Below are positions 35,398 to 44,869 of a DNA stretch of 64,000 nt, piece after piece. The notes beneath the pieces were generated by a model that saw only the letters and a program-made list of their open reading frames with translations, did not search any database and had not been told where the DNA came from. The DNA comes from Oryzomicrobium terrae. Lineage in GTDB: Bacteria > Pseudomonadota > Gammaproteobacteria > Burkholderiales > Rhodocyclaceae. Each line of letters starts with the position of its first letter. Position 1 is the stretch's first letter. The stretch spans positions 2,914,001 to 2,978,000 of the forward strand of contig NZ_CP022579.1 of assembly GCF_008274805.1 (NCBI RefSeq), in the 5' to 3' direction. The position numbers were made by a program, and so were the translations under genes.

Positions 35398-38342
35398 AGG
35401 GCTTCTTCGTAAGGGGAAACGGGCACCGAGCCGTCGGACGGCAGGGTGCGGGAATAGCCAGGAATGTTACGCCGCAGGATGCTCAGCGGATTGGAACCGA
35501 TGCTGGCAAAGTCCGACAGCTCCAATTGCATGAAGAAGGCGCGCACGGGCGTTGCCGAGGTCACGGCCAATTGTTGCATCACCCCGCGTACGACCCAACA
35601 GCCACCGTTGTATTCCAGGCCACCGACGCCTTCGAGCAGACGCTGGTCGAGCAAGGAGTAGTTGTAGCGCCCCACGGCATACCAGCGGCCGCCCAAGGGC
35701 CATTGCCCGGCCAGGTCGATTTGCCGGATCGAGGCGTTGAACGGCGGCGCGGAATCGCGCGAGATACGGTAACCCGCCTGCAGCACCTTGCCGATTTCCG
35801 GACGATAGCGCAGCACGGTGGACAAGCGCTCGGTGCGCGCATCCCGGGGGTTGTACTGCCAGCCGGCATCGAAGGTGGTATAGGGCGCGACCTGGCCGTT
35901 CAGGGCGAACAGCCAGTCGGCGCGGCGGACCGTCGACGGGGGGTCCCCGGCGTTGAGCGTCACCTTCTGGTCGCTGAAGTAAAGGCGCTGCCCCACCAGG
36001 GCCTTGATCACTTCGGCACCGGTTTCCGGACGGATCAAGCGGCTGGCCAAGGCGACGGTCAACTGGTTGGCATCCCCGACCCGGTCTGCCCCGGTGTAGC
36101 GGTTCTCGGTAAAGATCTGGGCAAAGTTGATGTCCGACGCCGAAGTATCGAAGAGAGGAACGTTGCTCTGATCCTTGTACGGAATGTTCACGTAGAAGAG
36201 CCGGGGCTCCAGGGTTTGCGTAAAGCCCTGGCCGCCCAATTGCAGATCGCGTTCGAACACCGCTCCCGTATCCACGCTGAAAACGGGGATCGCCCGGGAA
36301 ACCGAGTTCTCACCACTGGTCTGCTGGCGATTCAGACTGTAGGAGGCCATGTTCAGGCCCACCTTGGGGGTGATGAACAGTCCGCCCGACTGCAGCGGCA
36401 GCGCCAGCGTCGGGTAGGCATAGACGCGCTTGCCTTCATCCAGGGTCGGATGGCGGAAATCCGAGTAGGAGCCGGTGAAAGCCAGGTCGGTGGTGTAGAA
36501 ATCCGGACGCCGGGCTGTCACCGTGATCTGGGGCTCCAGGGCGTACGGTTTGGCTACGGGGGCCAGGGGGTCGGGCTGCAGGGTCTGGTATTTCTGCACC
36601 ATCCCTGTCGCCGACCACCACCCGCCGGAGTAGGTCAGCATGCCGCGGCGCAGCAGCTGGTTCTGGGAGGTGATGGCGTAGCGGCTGGCCAGATCGGTGT
36701 AGTAGGTGTCGTCGGACACCCCCTGCAAATCGAGGCGCCCGGTGAACCCGCGGCCAAAATCCTGGAAGTGCATCAGGTTGTAGGCGTGCCGGCTGGAGCC
36801 TTTGAGGCTGTCATTGGGCAGGTATTCCGCCTGCAACTGCCCGCTGTAGCTTGACGACAGGTAGCGGAAGTCTCCATTAACCAGGGCGCCCCGTTTGGTC
36901 AGCACACGTGGGGTGACGAGGAGGTCGTAATTGGGCGCCAGGTTGACGTAGTAGGGCAGGGAAAAATCAGCACCGCTGTTGGAGGTCGCCCCGAAGGTCG
37001 GCGCCAAGAAACCGGATTTGCGCTGCTGATTGAGACCGAACGACATCAACGGCGCGTAGAGGAAGGGCACGTTCTTGAAATACAGCACCCCATTGCGCCC
37101 TTCGCCTTCTTCCCGCTCGTAATCCAGGCCCAGGTCGCTGACACGGCCGTACCAGTCGGGGTTGGGTCCCAGGCAGGTCGAGAAGGTGGCGTTCTCCAGG
37201 CGGTACTGCTGCTCGCCTTCGAAGAGGATGCGATCGGCCTTGCCCTGCATCACGGTGTTGCGCCGGATTTCCTCGGTCTTGGTGGCACCGGGGACCGGGA
37301 TGAAATAGGGGTTGTTGTCCCGGAACACCCGTTGCTGCTGGAAGTTGAATTCGGGGGTGTCGAAGAAGCCGGTCTGAGCATCCACCTGCAGACGCATCAA
37401 GGGGCCTTTCACGGTCCCGGTCGGATCCCGTAGCACCACGTTGCCTTCCGCCTCCACTTCGTCCTCGACATGACGATAGGTCATGCGGTCCGCGGTGACG
37501 GTCTTGTTGAGGCGGCGCAACTCCGCATTGCCCTCGGCCACCGTCGTGACATCGGTCACCCCCGACAGGCGATCGGCCAGCAGAAAGGTCGGCAGGCTTT
37601 CGCCAGTCGGCTCGGGCAAAGCGCCCATACGCGACGAAGCGGCCAGGTGCAGCCCCGGCAGCGGATCGTCGGGCAACGCCTCGGCCGCGACGGCCTCCCC
37701 GGTGTTCGCTGTGCGCGGGATGGGCGACGCCACCGGAGCGCCGGAAGCGGGTGCGACCGGAGACTGGCCTGCGCGTGGCGCCTGCGGCCGTAGGCCGAGG
37801 AGGGCCGGGTCGACGCGAAAGGGCGCCATCGTCACGACGACGCCCCCGGCTGAAGCCGCATTCCGGGCGGGTGCGGGTGCGGGTGCGGGTGCGGGTGCGG
37901 GTGCCGGGGCCGGGGCCGGGGCCGGGGCCGGGGCCGGGGCCGGGGCCGGGGCCGGGGCCGGGGCCGGAGTCGGAGTCGGAGTCGGAGTCGGAGTCGGAGT
38001 CGGAGTCGGAGTCGGAGTCGGAGTCGGAGTCGGAGTCGGAGTCGGAGTCGGAGTCGGAGTCGGAGTCGGAGTCGGGGCCTGGGCCGGTACGGGCTCAACC
38101 CCGGCGGGGCTGACCGGGCGAACCTCGACACCAGGGCCTGCAGGAGCATCCCCCGTCCCGGACGGGGTGGTCGAAGCAGGCGCCGGGGAGGGGATCGGAC
38201 GCGTCGCCGGCGGCAACCCGAGCAGGGCCGGATCGACCGAAAAAGGGGTCGTGGAAGAGGCCGCGTGGGCGTGGGCGGCCAGCCCTGCACACAGGCAGAG
38301 TGCAAGCGGCGTCAGGCGATAGGGAAAGATGGAGGGGTGCAT
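35394..38342 (-). CDS. lptD: LPS-assembly protein LptD with expanded Pro/Thr/Ala N-terminal repeat
   Basis: Outer-membrane beta-barrel that inserts lipopolysaccharide with LptE. It has 982 residues, longer than the usual ~780-800. Signal peptide about 1-27 (LALCLCAGLAAHAHA). Residues ~90-160 are a Pro-Thr then Pro-Ala repeat encoded by hexanucleotide satellites. PFSVDPALLGL before and PFRVDPALLGL after the repeat form a duplicated peptide. The N-terminal beta-jellyroll starts near ~260 (VTTVAEGNAELRRL), and NPYFIPVPGA is followed by the barrel domain. The cysteine in STCLGPNPDWY is typical. TGCTAGAAT at 38390-38382 (minus) looks like its extended -10. Downstream surA overlaps by ATGA. Confidence 0.95.
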   Translation of the reverse strand: MHPSIFPYRLTPLALCLCAGLAAHAHAASSTTPFSVDPALLGLPPATRPIPSPAPASTTPSGTGDAPAGPGVEVRPVSPAGVEPVPAQAPTPTPTPTPTPTPTPTPTPTPTPTPTPTPTPTPTPTPAPAPAPAPAPAPAPAPAPAPAPAPAPAPAPAPARNAASAGGVVVTMAPFRVDPALLGLRPQAPRAGQSPVAPASGAPVASPIPRTANTGEAVAAEALPDDPLPGLHLAASSRMGALPEPTGESLPTFLLADRLSGVTDVTTVAEGNAELRRLNKTVTADRMTYRHVEDEVEAEGNVVLRDPTGTVKGPLMRLQVDAQTGFFDTPEFNFQQQRVFRDNNPYFIPVPGATKTEEIRRNTVMQGKADRILFEGEQQYRLENATFSTCLGPNPDWYGRVSDLGLDYEREEGEGRNGVLYFKNVPFLYAPLMSFGLNQQRKSGFLAPTFGATSNSGADFSLPYYVNLAPNYDLLVTPRVLTKRGALVNGDFRYLSSSYSGQLQAEYLPNDSLKGSSRHAYNLMHFQDFGRGFTGRLDLQGVSDDTYYTDLASRYAITSQNQLLRRGMLTYSGGWWSATGMVQKYQTLQPDPLAPVAKPYALEPQITVTARRPDFYTTDLAFTGSYSDFRHPTLDEGKRVYAYPTLALPLQSGGLFITPKVGLNMASYSLNRQQTSGENSVSRAIPVFSVDTGAVFERDLQLGGQGFTQTLEPRLFYVNIPYKDQSNVPLFDTSASDINFAQIFTENRYTGADRVGDANQLTVALASRLIRPETGAEVIKALVGQRLYFSDQKVTLNAGDPPSTVRRADWLFALNGQVAPYTTFDAGWQYNPRDARTERLSTVLRYRPEIGKVLQAGYRISRDSAPPFNASIRQIDLAGQWPLGGRWYAVGRYNYSLLDQRLLEGVGGLEYNGGCWVVRGVMQQLAVTSATPVRAFFMQLELSDFASIGSNPLSILRRNIPGYSRTLPSDGSVPVSPYEEAL
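37867..38075. repeat. Hexanucleotide satellite inside lptD
   Basis: On the plus strand three successive arrays occur: GGGTGC units (about 37867-37902), GGGGCC units (about 37903-37967), then GGAGTC units (about 37968-38075, 18 or so near-perfect copies). On the coding strand they encode Pro-Ala and Pro-Thr dipeptides. All units are six bases, so gain or loss of units keeps the frame. Confidence 0.95.
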
Positions 38343-38369
38343 CGGGTCGGCCGTGGTCAGCCCGGATGG

Positions 38370-38390
38370 TAAAATCGTCGCATTCTAGCA
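38370..38390. promoter_or_regulatory. Overlapping divergent -10 elements for lptD and amgK
   Basis: TAAAAT (38370-38375, plus) and TGCTAGAAT read on minus (38390-38382) are only six bases apart. Each promoter would lie in the other's initial transcript, so firing could be mutually exclusive. No good -35 is seen on either side; the minus one has the TGn extension. Confidence 0.45.
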
Positions 38391-38557
38391 CCATACGCCC
38401 TGTGCCCCCGAGGCTGGCGACACCCCGAAAAGCAACGGCGGCGGTGACCAACGGGGGGCGCACAGCGCCCCAGGCATCGTGGCATCGCTCGCCGCCTCGC
38501 ACCCGATGCCGCGTCCGACTTCTGCTTCCGACTTCTTTCCCCTTGCCCCTCTCTTCC

Positions 38558-39589
38558 ATGCCCCGTCTCGACGACCTCTCCGCCTGGCTTGGCCAGGTGC
38601 TCGGCCAGCCGGCCCCGCCCCTGGTGCCGGCCTCCGCCGATGCCAGCTTCCGCCGCTATTTCCGCATCACCCTGCCCGACGGCGCCACCCGCATCGTCAT
38701 GGACGCCCCGCCGCCCCAGGAGGATTGCCGCCCCTTCGTGCACGTCGCCGGGCTGATCCGGGACGCCGGCCTGACCGCCCCCGAGGTGCTTGCCCAGGAC
38801 CTGGAGCGGGGCTTCCTGCTGCTCACCGACCTGGGGGGCGCCACCTACCTGGAACACTTCGCCACCTTCGATTTCGCCCCGGCCCAGGCCGATCCCTACA
38901 TGCGCGAAGCCATCACCGCCCTGGTGCGCTGGCAGGGCGCCTCCCTGGGGGGCGTGCTGCCCGCCTACGACGACGCCCTGCTGCGCCGCGAACTGGGCCT
39001 CTTCCCCGAATGGTTCGTCGCCCGCCACCTGGGCCACACCCTGAGTGATGCCGAGCAGGCCGTACTGGCCAAGACCAACGACTTGCTGGTGGCGTCCGCC
39101 CTGGCCCAGCCCAAGGTGTATGTGCACCGCGACTACATGCCGCGCAACCTGATGGTGGCCCCCCTGGGCGGCAACGGGCCGGGCATTCTCGACTTCCAGG
39201 ACGCGGTCTACGGCCCGATCACCTACGACGTGGCCTCCCTGTTCCGCGACGCCTTCCTGTCCTGGGAAGAAGAGCAGGTGCTCGACTGGACCGTGCGCTA
39301 CTGGGAAGAAGCCCGCCGCGCCGGCCTGCCGGTGAGCGAGGCCTTCAACCACGATTTCGGCGAGTTCTACCGGGCCTTCGAGTGGATGGGCTTGCAGCGC
39401 CACCTCAAGGTGCTGGGCATCTTCTGCCGCCTCAACTACCGGGACGGCAAGGAGAAGTACCTCACCGACCTGCCCCGCTTCCTCGGCTACGCCCGCCGCG
39501 TGGCCGAGCGCTACATCGCCCTGAAACCCTTCCTGCGCCTGCTCGACACCCTGGAGAACCACCAGGAAAAGGTCGGCTACACCTTCTGA
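38558..39589 (+). CDS. amgK: N-acetylmuramate/N-acetylglucosamine kinase (AmgK-like)
   Basis: 343 residues of the aminoglycoside phosphotransferase (APH) fold. SADASFRRYFRI at the start replaces a glycine-rich loop; VHRDYMPRNLMV is the catalytic loop with HxDxxxxN; GILDFQDAVYGPITYDVASL carries the metal-binding Asp. RLNYRDGKEKYLTDLPR is typical of AmgK. AmgK phosphorylates the anomeric position of MurNAc in the MurU recycling bypass. Synteny with murU and lptD-surA is the same as in Pseudomonas and supports the call. The ATG at 38558 gives the family N-terminus. Confidence 0.9.
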   Translation: MPRLDDLSAWLGQVLGQPAPPLVPASADASFRRYFRITLPDGATRIVMDAPPPQEDCRPFVHVAGLIRDAGLTAPEVLAQDLERGFLLLTDLGGATYLEHFATFDFAPAQADPYMREAITALVRWQGASLGGVLPAYDDALLRRELGLFPEWFVARHLGHTLSDAEQAVLAKTNDLLVASALAQPKVYVHRDYMPRNLMVAPLGGNGPGILDFQDAVYGPITYDVASLFRDAFLSWEEEQVLDWTVRYWEEARRAGLPVSEAFNHDFGEFYRAFEWMGLQRHLKVLGIFCRLNYRDGKEKYLTDLPRFLGYARRVAERYIALKPFLRLLDTLENHQEKVGYTF

Positions 39590-40393
<804 letters not shown>

Positions 40394-40569
40394 ACGCTCC
40401 CGCACCACGGCCGCGAGCCATCGCCCCCCTACCCGGCTGCCGGGCCCGGTAGCACTACCCGTGCCCTGGAAGCCCCACCGGACCAACGCTGCGCTTGTCC
40501 GGTGCGCCCTCTCCATCCCCGACCCTGCCCACCTTCCCCATGCCCACCGCGGGGGACGATAATCGCGCC

Positions 40570-41964
40570 ATGAACGCTCCTCTCCACACCGCCCTGCCCC
40601 CCCTCGACCCGGCCCCCCTGGCCGCACCCTTCGACCCGGCCCCCTTCGCTGCCCGGCGCCGCCGCCTGCTCGAGCGCATGGCCGCGACCGGCGGCGGCGT
40701 GGCGGTGGTACCCACCGCCCCGGAAAAGCTGCGTAACCGGGACACCCACTACCCCTACCGGGCCGACAGCTACTTCTGGTACCTGACCGGCTTCGGCGAA
40801 CCCGAGGCGGTGCTGGTGCTGGTGGCCGATCCGGCTCACCCGGAAGGCGGGCGCAGCCTGCTGTTCTGCCGCGAGAAGAACGAGGAACGGGAAATCTGGG
40901 ACGGCTACCGCTACGGCCCCGCCGCCGCCCAGGGCACCTTCGCCGTGGACGAGGCCCACCCCATCGGCGAGTTGGACGCCCAGCTGCCCGACCTGCTCGG
41001 CGACCAGCCAGCCCTGTGGCACACCCTCGGCGTGGACAGCTACTGGGACGAGCGTCTGGCCGCCGCCATCAACACCGTGCGCACCCGCAGCCGGGCCGGC
41101 ATCCGCGCCCCGGGCGAGATCCGCGACCTGCGCCAGGTGCTCGACGCCCTGCGCCTCGTCAAGGACGCCAGCGAACTGGCGCTGATGCAGCGCGCCGCCG
41201 ACATCGCCAGCCTGGCCCACCGCCGCGCCATGGCGCGCACCCGGCCGGGCCTGGCGGAATTCCAGATCGAGGCCGAGCTGTTCCACGACTTCCGCCTGCG
41301 CGGCGCCGACGGCCACTCCTACCCGCCCATCGTCGCCGGCGGCAAGAACGCCTGCGTGCTGCACTACGTCGAGAACAACGCCATCCTCAAGGACGGCGAC
41401 CTGCTGCTGATCGACGCCGGCTGCGAAGTGGCCGGCTATGCTTCGGACATCACCCGCACCTACCCGGTGAACGGCCGCTTCTCGCCGGCCCAGAAGGACG
41501 TCTACGAGATCGTGCTGGCCGCCCAGCTGGCCGCCATCGACGTCATCAAGCCCAGCGCCACCTTCCAGGCCCCCCACGCCGCCGCCCTGCGGGTGCTCAC
41601 CCAGGGGCTGGTGGATCTCAAGCTGCTGTCCGGCGACCTCGACGGCCTGATCGAGAGCGAGGCCTACAAGCCCTGGTACATGCACCGCACCGGCCACTGG
41701 CTGGGCCTGGACGTGCACGACGCCGGCGACTACAAGCGCCCGGTGGAAGGAGGCGGCAGCGACTGGATGCCCCTGGAAGCGGGCATGGTGCTGACCGTGG
41801 AGCCGGGCCTCTACATCCGCCCGGCGGACAAGGTGCCCGAGGCCCTGTGGAACATCGGCATCCGCATCGAGGACGACGTGGCCGTCACCGCCGCCGGTTG
41901 CCACGTGCTCACCAGCCCGCCCAAGACCGTGGCCGAGATCGAGGAGGTGATGGCCCATGGCTGA
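40570..41964 (+). CDS. pepP: Xaa-Pro aminopeptidase (PepP-like, M24B)
   Basis: 464 residues. The N-terminal domain has the AMP_N pattern NRDTHYPYRADSYFWYLTGF. The catalytic pita-bread domain shows YPPIVAGGKNACVLHYVENN with substrate His, metal ligands in LLLIDAGCEVAGYASDITRT (the two Asp), HRTGHWLGLDVHDAG (His ligand) and VLTVEPGLYI (Glu), then GIRIEDDVAVT. It removes N-terminal residues before proline. The ATG at 40570 is preferred. The ubiH-like gene overlaps its end by 8 bp, as in the common pepP-ubiH operon. Confidence 0.95.
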   Translation: MNAPLHTALPPLDPAPLAAPFDPAPFAARRRRLLERMAATGGGVAVVPTAPEKLRNRDTHYPYRADSYFWYLTGFGEPEAVLVLVADPAHPEGGRSLLFCREKNEEREIWDGYRYGPAAAQGTFAVDEAHPIGELDAQLPDLLGDQPALWHTLGVDSYWDERLAAAINTVRTRSRAGIRAPGEIRDLRQVLDALRLVKDASELALMQRAADIASLAHRRAMARTRPGLAEFQIEAELFHDFRLRGADGHSYPPIVAGGKNACVLHYVENNAILKDGDLLLIDAGCEVAGYASDITRTYPVNGRFSPAQKDVYEIVLAAQLAAIDVIKPSATFQAPHAAALRVLTQGLVDLKLLSGDLDGLIESEAYKPWYMHRTGHWLGLDVHDAGDYKRPVEGGGSDWMPLEAGMVLTVEPGLYIRPADKVPEALWNIGIRIEDDVAVTAAGCHVLTSPPKTVAEIEEVMAHG

Positions 41965-43171
41965 TACCCCCCTCGCATCCGCTACGGCGTGCGACGCACT
42001 GCACGCCGACATCCTGATTTCCGGCGCCGGGCCGGTGGGCCTCACCCTGGCCCTGGCCCTGGCCCGCCGCGGCCAGCCCAGCCTGCTGGTGGACGCCCGC
42101 CCCACGAACGCCTCCCGGGCCGACCCCCGGGCCCTGGCCCTGTCCCACGGCACCCGCCAGCTGCTCGAACAGCTCGGCGCCTGGCCGACGCAAGCCGCCA
42201 CCCCGATCACCACCATCCACGTCTCCCAGCGCGGCGGCTTCGGCCGCACCCTGATGAACGCTGCCGAAATGGGCGTGCCGGCCCTGGGCTACGTGGTGCG
42301 CTACGGCGACCTGTGGGCCGCCCTGGCCGCCCGGGCCGAACGGGAAGGCATCGCCTGGCGGGGCGACACCCGGGTGGCGGATCACGGCAGCGTGGCCGAC
42401 GGCCGCCGCCGCGTCACCCTCACCAGCACCGGCCAGGGTGACGCGGCGGCGCAGCCCTGCGCCACCCGGCTGCTGGTCCATGCCGAAGGCACGCCCTACG
42501 ACGACCCGGCGGTATCGGTGAAGGATTACGGCCAGCACGCGGTGCTCGCCGAAGTCAGTACCGCCCAGCCCCACGGCAACCGGGCCTGGGAACGCTTCAC
42601 CCCGGACGGCCCACTGGCATTGCTGCCCCTGGAGGACAAGCTGGCGGTGGTATTCACCGTGCCACCGGAAAAGGCCGAGCACCTGCTCGCCCTGGACGAC
42701 GCGGCCTTCGTCGCCGCCCTGCAAGCCCAGTTCGGCCAGCGCGTCACCTTCACCGGCACCGGCTCCCGGGCCAGTTTCCCCCTGGCCCTGCGCCTGCGCG
42801 ACACCCTGGCGGGTGAGCGGGAGGTGTGGATCGGCAACACGGCCCAGACCCTGCACCCGGTGTCCGGCCAGGGCTTCAACCTGGGCCTGCGCGACGCCTG
42901 GGAACTGGCGGAAACCCTGACCCCGGCCGTGCCCCACCTGGTGCACACGCCGGACCCGGGCGCCGCTGCACCGCTGGCGGCCTACGCCCAAGCTCGGCGC
43001 CTCGACCGGCGCGGCGGCGCGGCGTTCACCGACGGCATCGTGCGTCTTTTCTCCAACGACAGCACGCCCCTGACCCTGGCCCGGGGCGTCGGATTGCTCG
43101 CCCTAGACCTGCTGCCGCCGGCACGCCGTTTCGTCGCCCGGCGGATGATCTGGGGCGCCCGGGCGTGGTGA
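41957..43171 (+). CDS. ubiH: UbiH/VisC-family FAD-dependent ubiquinone hydroxylase
   Basis: 404 residues. FAD-binding Rossmann motif ILISGAGPVGLTLALALARR (residues 17-36), a middle motif DPRALALSHGTRQLLEQLG, and the flavin ribityl motif VWIGNTAQTLHPVSGQGFNLGLRDAW with GN-x-AQTLHP. Family members hydroxylate the ubiquinone ring; position after pepP favours UbiH (C4 or equivalent step) over UbiF or UbiI, but substrate position cannot be read from sequence. A short inverted repeat follows the stop. Confidence 0.88.
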   Translation: MADTPLASATACDALHADILISGAGPVGLTLALALARRGQPSLLVDARPTNASRADPRALALSHGTRQLLEQLGAWPTQAATPITTIHVSQRGGFGRTLMNAAEMGVPALGYVVRYGDLWAALAARAEREGIAWRGDTRVADHGSVADGRRRVTLTSTGQGDAAAQPCATRLLVHAEGTPYDDPAVSVKDYGQHAVLAEVSTAQPHGNRAWERFTPDGPLALLPLEDKLAVVFTVPPEKAEHLLALDDAAFVAALQAQFGQRVTFTGTGSRASFPLALRLRDTLAGEREVWIGNTAQTLHPVSGQGFNLGLRDAWELAETLTPAVPHLVHTPDPGAAAPLAAYAQARRLDRRGGAAFTDGIVRLFSNDSTPLTLARGVGLLALDLLPPARRFVARRMIWGARAW

Positions 43172-43172
43172 G

Positions 43173-43221
43173 GATAACGGCGCGCGCCGCCCCCAGCCTC
43201 GCGCTCCGGGCCACCGTTATC
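43173..43221. repeat. Inverted repeat after ubiH with a core like the dispersed repeat
   Basis: GGATAACGG (43173-43181) and CCGTTATCC (43213-43221) flank a GC-rich core reading CCTCGCGCTCCGGGC. That core resembles CCTCGNTCTCCGGGC of the dispersed repeat. It could be a terminator without T-tract or a degenerate copy. Confidence 0.5.
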
Positions 43222-43292
43222 CCCCTCCGGCGGAACGGCTTGCGGTAAATCAAGGGCGTGCGCCGCCACCGCCCGGGGGGCAAATCCCCGGG

Positions 43293-43301
43293 TGCTATAA
43301 T
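43293..43301 (+). promoter_or_regulatory. Extended -10 promoter of hemA
   Basis: TGCTATAAT is a perfect TGn extension and consensus hexamer 35 bp before the hemA ATG. The -35 region is GC-rich with no match. Confidence 0.65.
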
Positions 43302-43335
43302 CGGCGCGCTTTTTCCGCCTTTCGACCCCTCCCCC

Positions 43336-44601
43336 ATGCGGCTTTATACCCTCGGCATCAACCACCACACCGCCCCCGTCTCGGTGCGCGAACAGGTGGC
43401 GTTCGGCGCCGACAAGCTGCCCCAGGCCCTGGCCAGCCTGGCGGGAGGTCCGGCCCGGGAAGCGGCGATCCTGTCCACCTGCAACCGCACCGAGGTGTAT
43501 TGCGCGGCGGAAACCCCGGAAGATGCCGCCCGCTGGCTGGCCGACTTCCACCGCCTGCCGATCGACCGCATCACCCCCTACCTGTACACCCTGCCCGAGC
43601 GGGAAGCGGTGCGCCATGCCTTCCGCGTCGCCTCCGGGCTCGACTCGATGGTCATCGGCGAACCCCAGATCCTCGGTCAAATGAAGGACGCGGTGCGTGC
43701 CGCCGAAGAGGCCGGCACCCTGGGCACCCTGCTCAACAAGCTGTTCCAGCGTTCCTTCGCGGTGGCCAAGGAGGTGCGCACCACCACCGCCATCGGCGCC
43801 AACATCGTTTCCATGGCCGCCGCCGCGGTGCACCTGGCCGGACGCATCTTCGACTCCATCTCCAACCAGCGCATCCTGTTCATCGGCGCCGGCGAGATGA
43901 TCGAGTTGACCGCCACCCACTTCGCCGCCCAGGCCCCCAAGGCCATCACTATCGCCAACCGCACCGTGGAGCGGGGCGAGGCCCTGGCCGCCCGCTTCGA
44001 CGGCAGGGCGATCCGCCTCGAAGACCTGGCCGACGCCCTCCCCCAGCACGACATCATCGTCTCGTGCACCGCCGCGCCCCTGCCGATCATCGGCCTGGGC
44101 CTGGCCGAGCGGGCGATCAAGGCGCGCCGCCACAAGCCCATGTTCATGGTGGATTTGGCCGTGCCCCGGGACATCGAGCCCGAAGTCGGCGAACTCGACG
44201 ACGTCTTCCTCTACACCGTGGACGACCTGTCCCAGGTGGTGGCCTCCGGCATGGAAGCCCGCCAGGCCGCCGTGGTGGAGGCCGAGGCGATCATCGACGC
44301 CCGGGTCGAGCACTTCCTGCACTGGATCGAACAGCGCCATTCGGTGCCCACCATCCGCGCCCTGCGCGATTCCGCCGAGCGCATGCGCCGCCACGAGGTC
44401 GAGCACGCCATGAAGCTGCTGGCCAAGGGCGAAGCCCCGGAAAAGGTCCTGGAAGCCCTCTCCCAGCGCCTCACCAACAAATTCCTGCACGCCCCGACCC
44501 AGGCGCTCAACCAGGCAGCGGCATCCCCTTCCACCTCGGAAACGGGGCTGGACATTCATTCCGCTGTGACAAGGTTGTTCCACCTGCACCAACAAGACTG
44601 A
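43336..44601 (+). CDS. hemA: Glutamyl-tRNA reductase
   Basis: NADPH-dependent reduction of glutamyl-tRNA to glutamate-1-semialdehyde, the first step of C5 tetrapyrrole synthesis. It has 421 residues. The N-terminal [14 protein letters not shown], the catalytic Cys in [12 protein letters not shown], then [19 protein letters not shown], the NADPH motif [17 protein letters not shown], and [16 protein letters not shown]-terminal dimerisation domain ends in [13 protein letters not shown]. The ATG at 43336 fits the family start and the promoter. Supplies haem for the cytochromes implied elsewhere. Confidence 0.97.
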   Translation: MRLYTLGINHHTAPVSVREQVAFGADKLPQALASLAGGPAREAAILSTCNRTEVYCAAETPEDAARWLADFHRLPIDRITPYLYTLPEREAVRHAFRVASGLDSMVIGEPQILGQMKDAVRAAEEAGTLGTLLNKLFQRSFAVAKEVRTTTAIGANIVSMAAAAVHLAGRIFDSISNQRILFIGAGEMIELTATHFAAQAPKAITIANRTVERGEALAARFDGRAIRLEDLADALPQHDIIVSCTAAPLPIIGLGLAERAIKARRHKPMFMVDLAVPRDIEPEVGELDDVFLYTVDDLSQVVASGMEARQAAVVEAEAIIDARVEHFLHWIEQRHSVPTIRALRDSAERMRRHEVEHAMKLLAKGEAPEKVLEALSQRLTNKFLHAPTQALNQAAASPSTSETGLDIHSAVTRLFHLHQQD

Positions 44602-44869
44602 TAGTCTTGTCATAAGAGGAGAGCATATCTCCCGACAATGCAGGGGGGTCGCCGGCAAACGTTCGGCGTGGCGGCATTGCGTCCGCACGACACAGCATTA
44701 CCTCCCTGCCCCAGAACAAGAAAAATCAGGGAGGTTGCGCACAGGCCACCGCGTCATGCCGGGGCCGCCATCAGTCATCCCAATACTGCTGCTCATGATC
44801 GGGCTTCAAGCCCGAAGGACGCCCACGCCTGCCGTGGCGCGTAGTCGCAACTCGCTCACGTTCCTTCTC

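Noticed and set aside
37867-38075. CRISPR-like or non-coding satellite
   Set aside because: There are no spacers; the units are direct six-base repeats in frame with lptD.
37483-38322. Gly/Ala/Val-repeat protein on the plus strand opposite lptD
   Set aside because: It is only the antisense reading of the hexanucleotide arrays; lptD has signal peptide, domain order and operon context.
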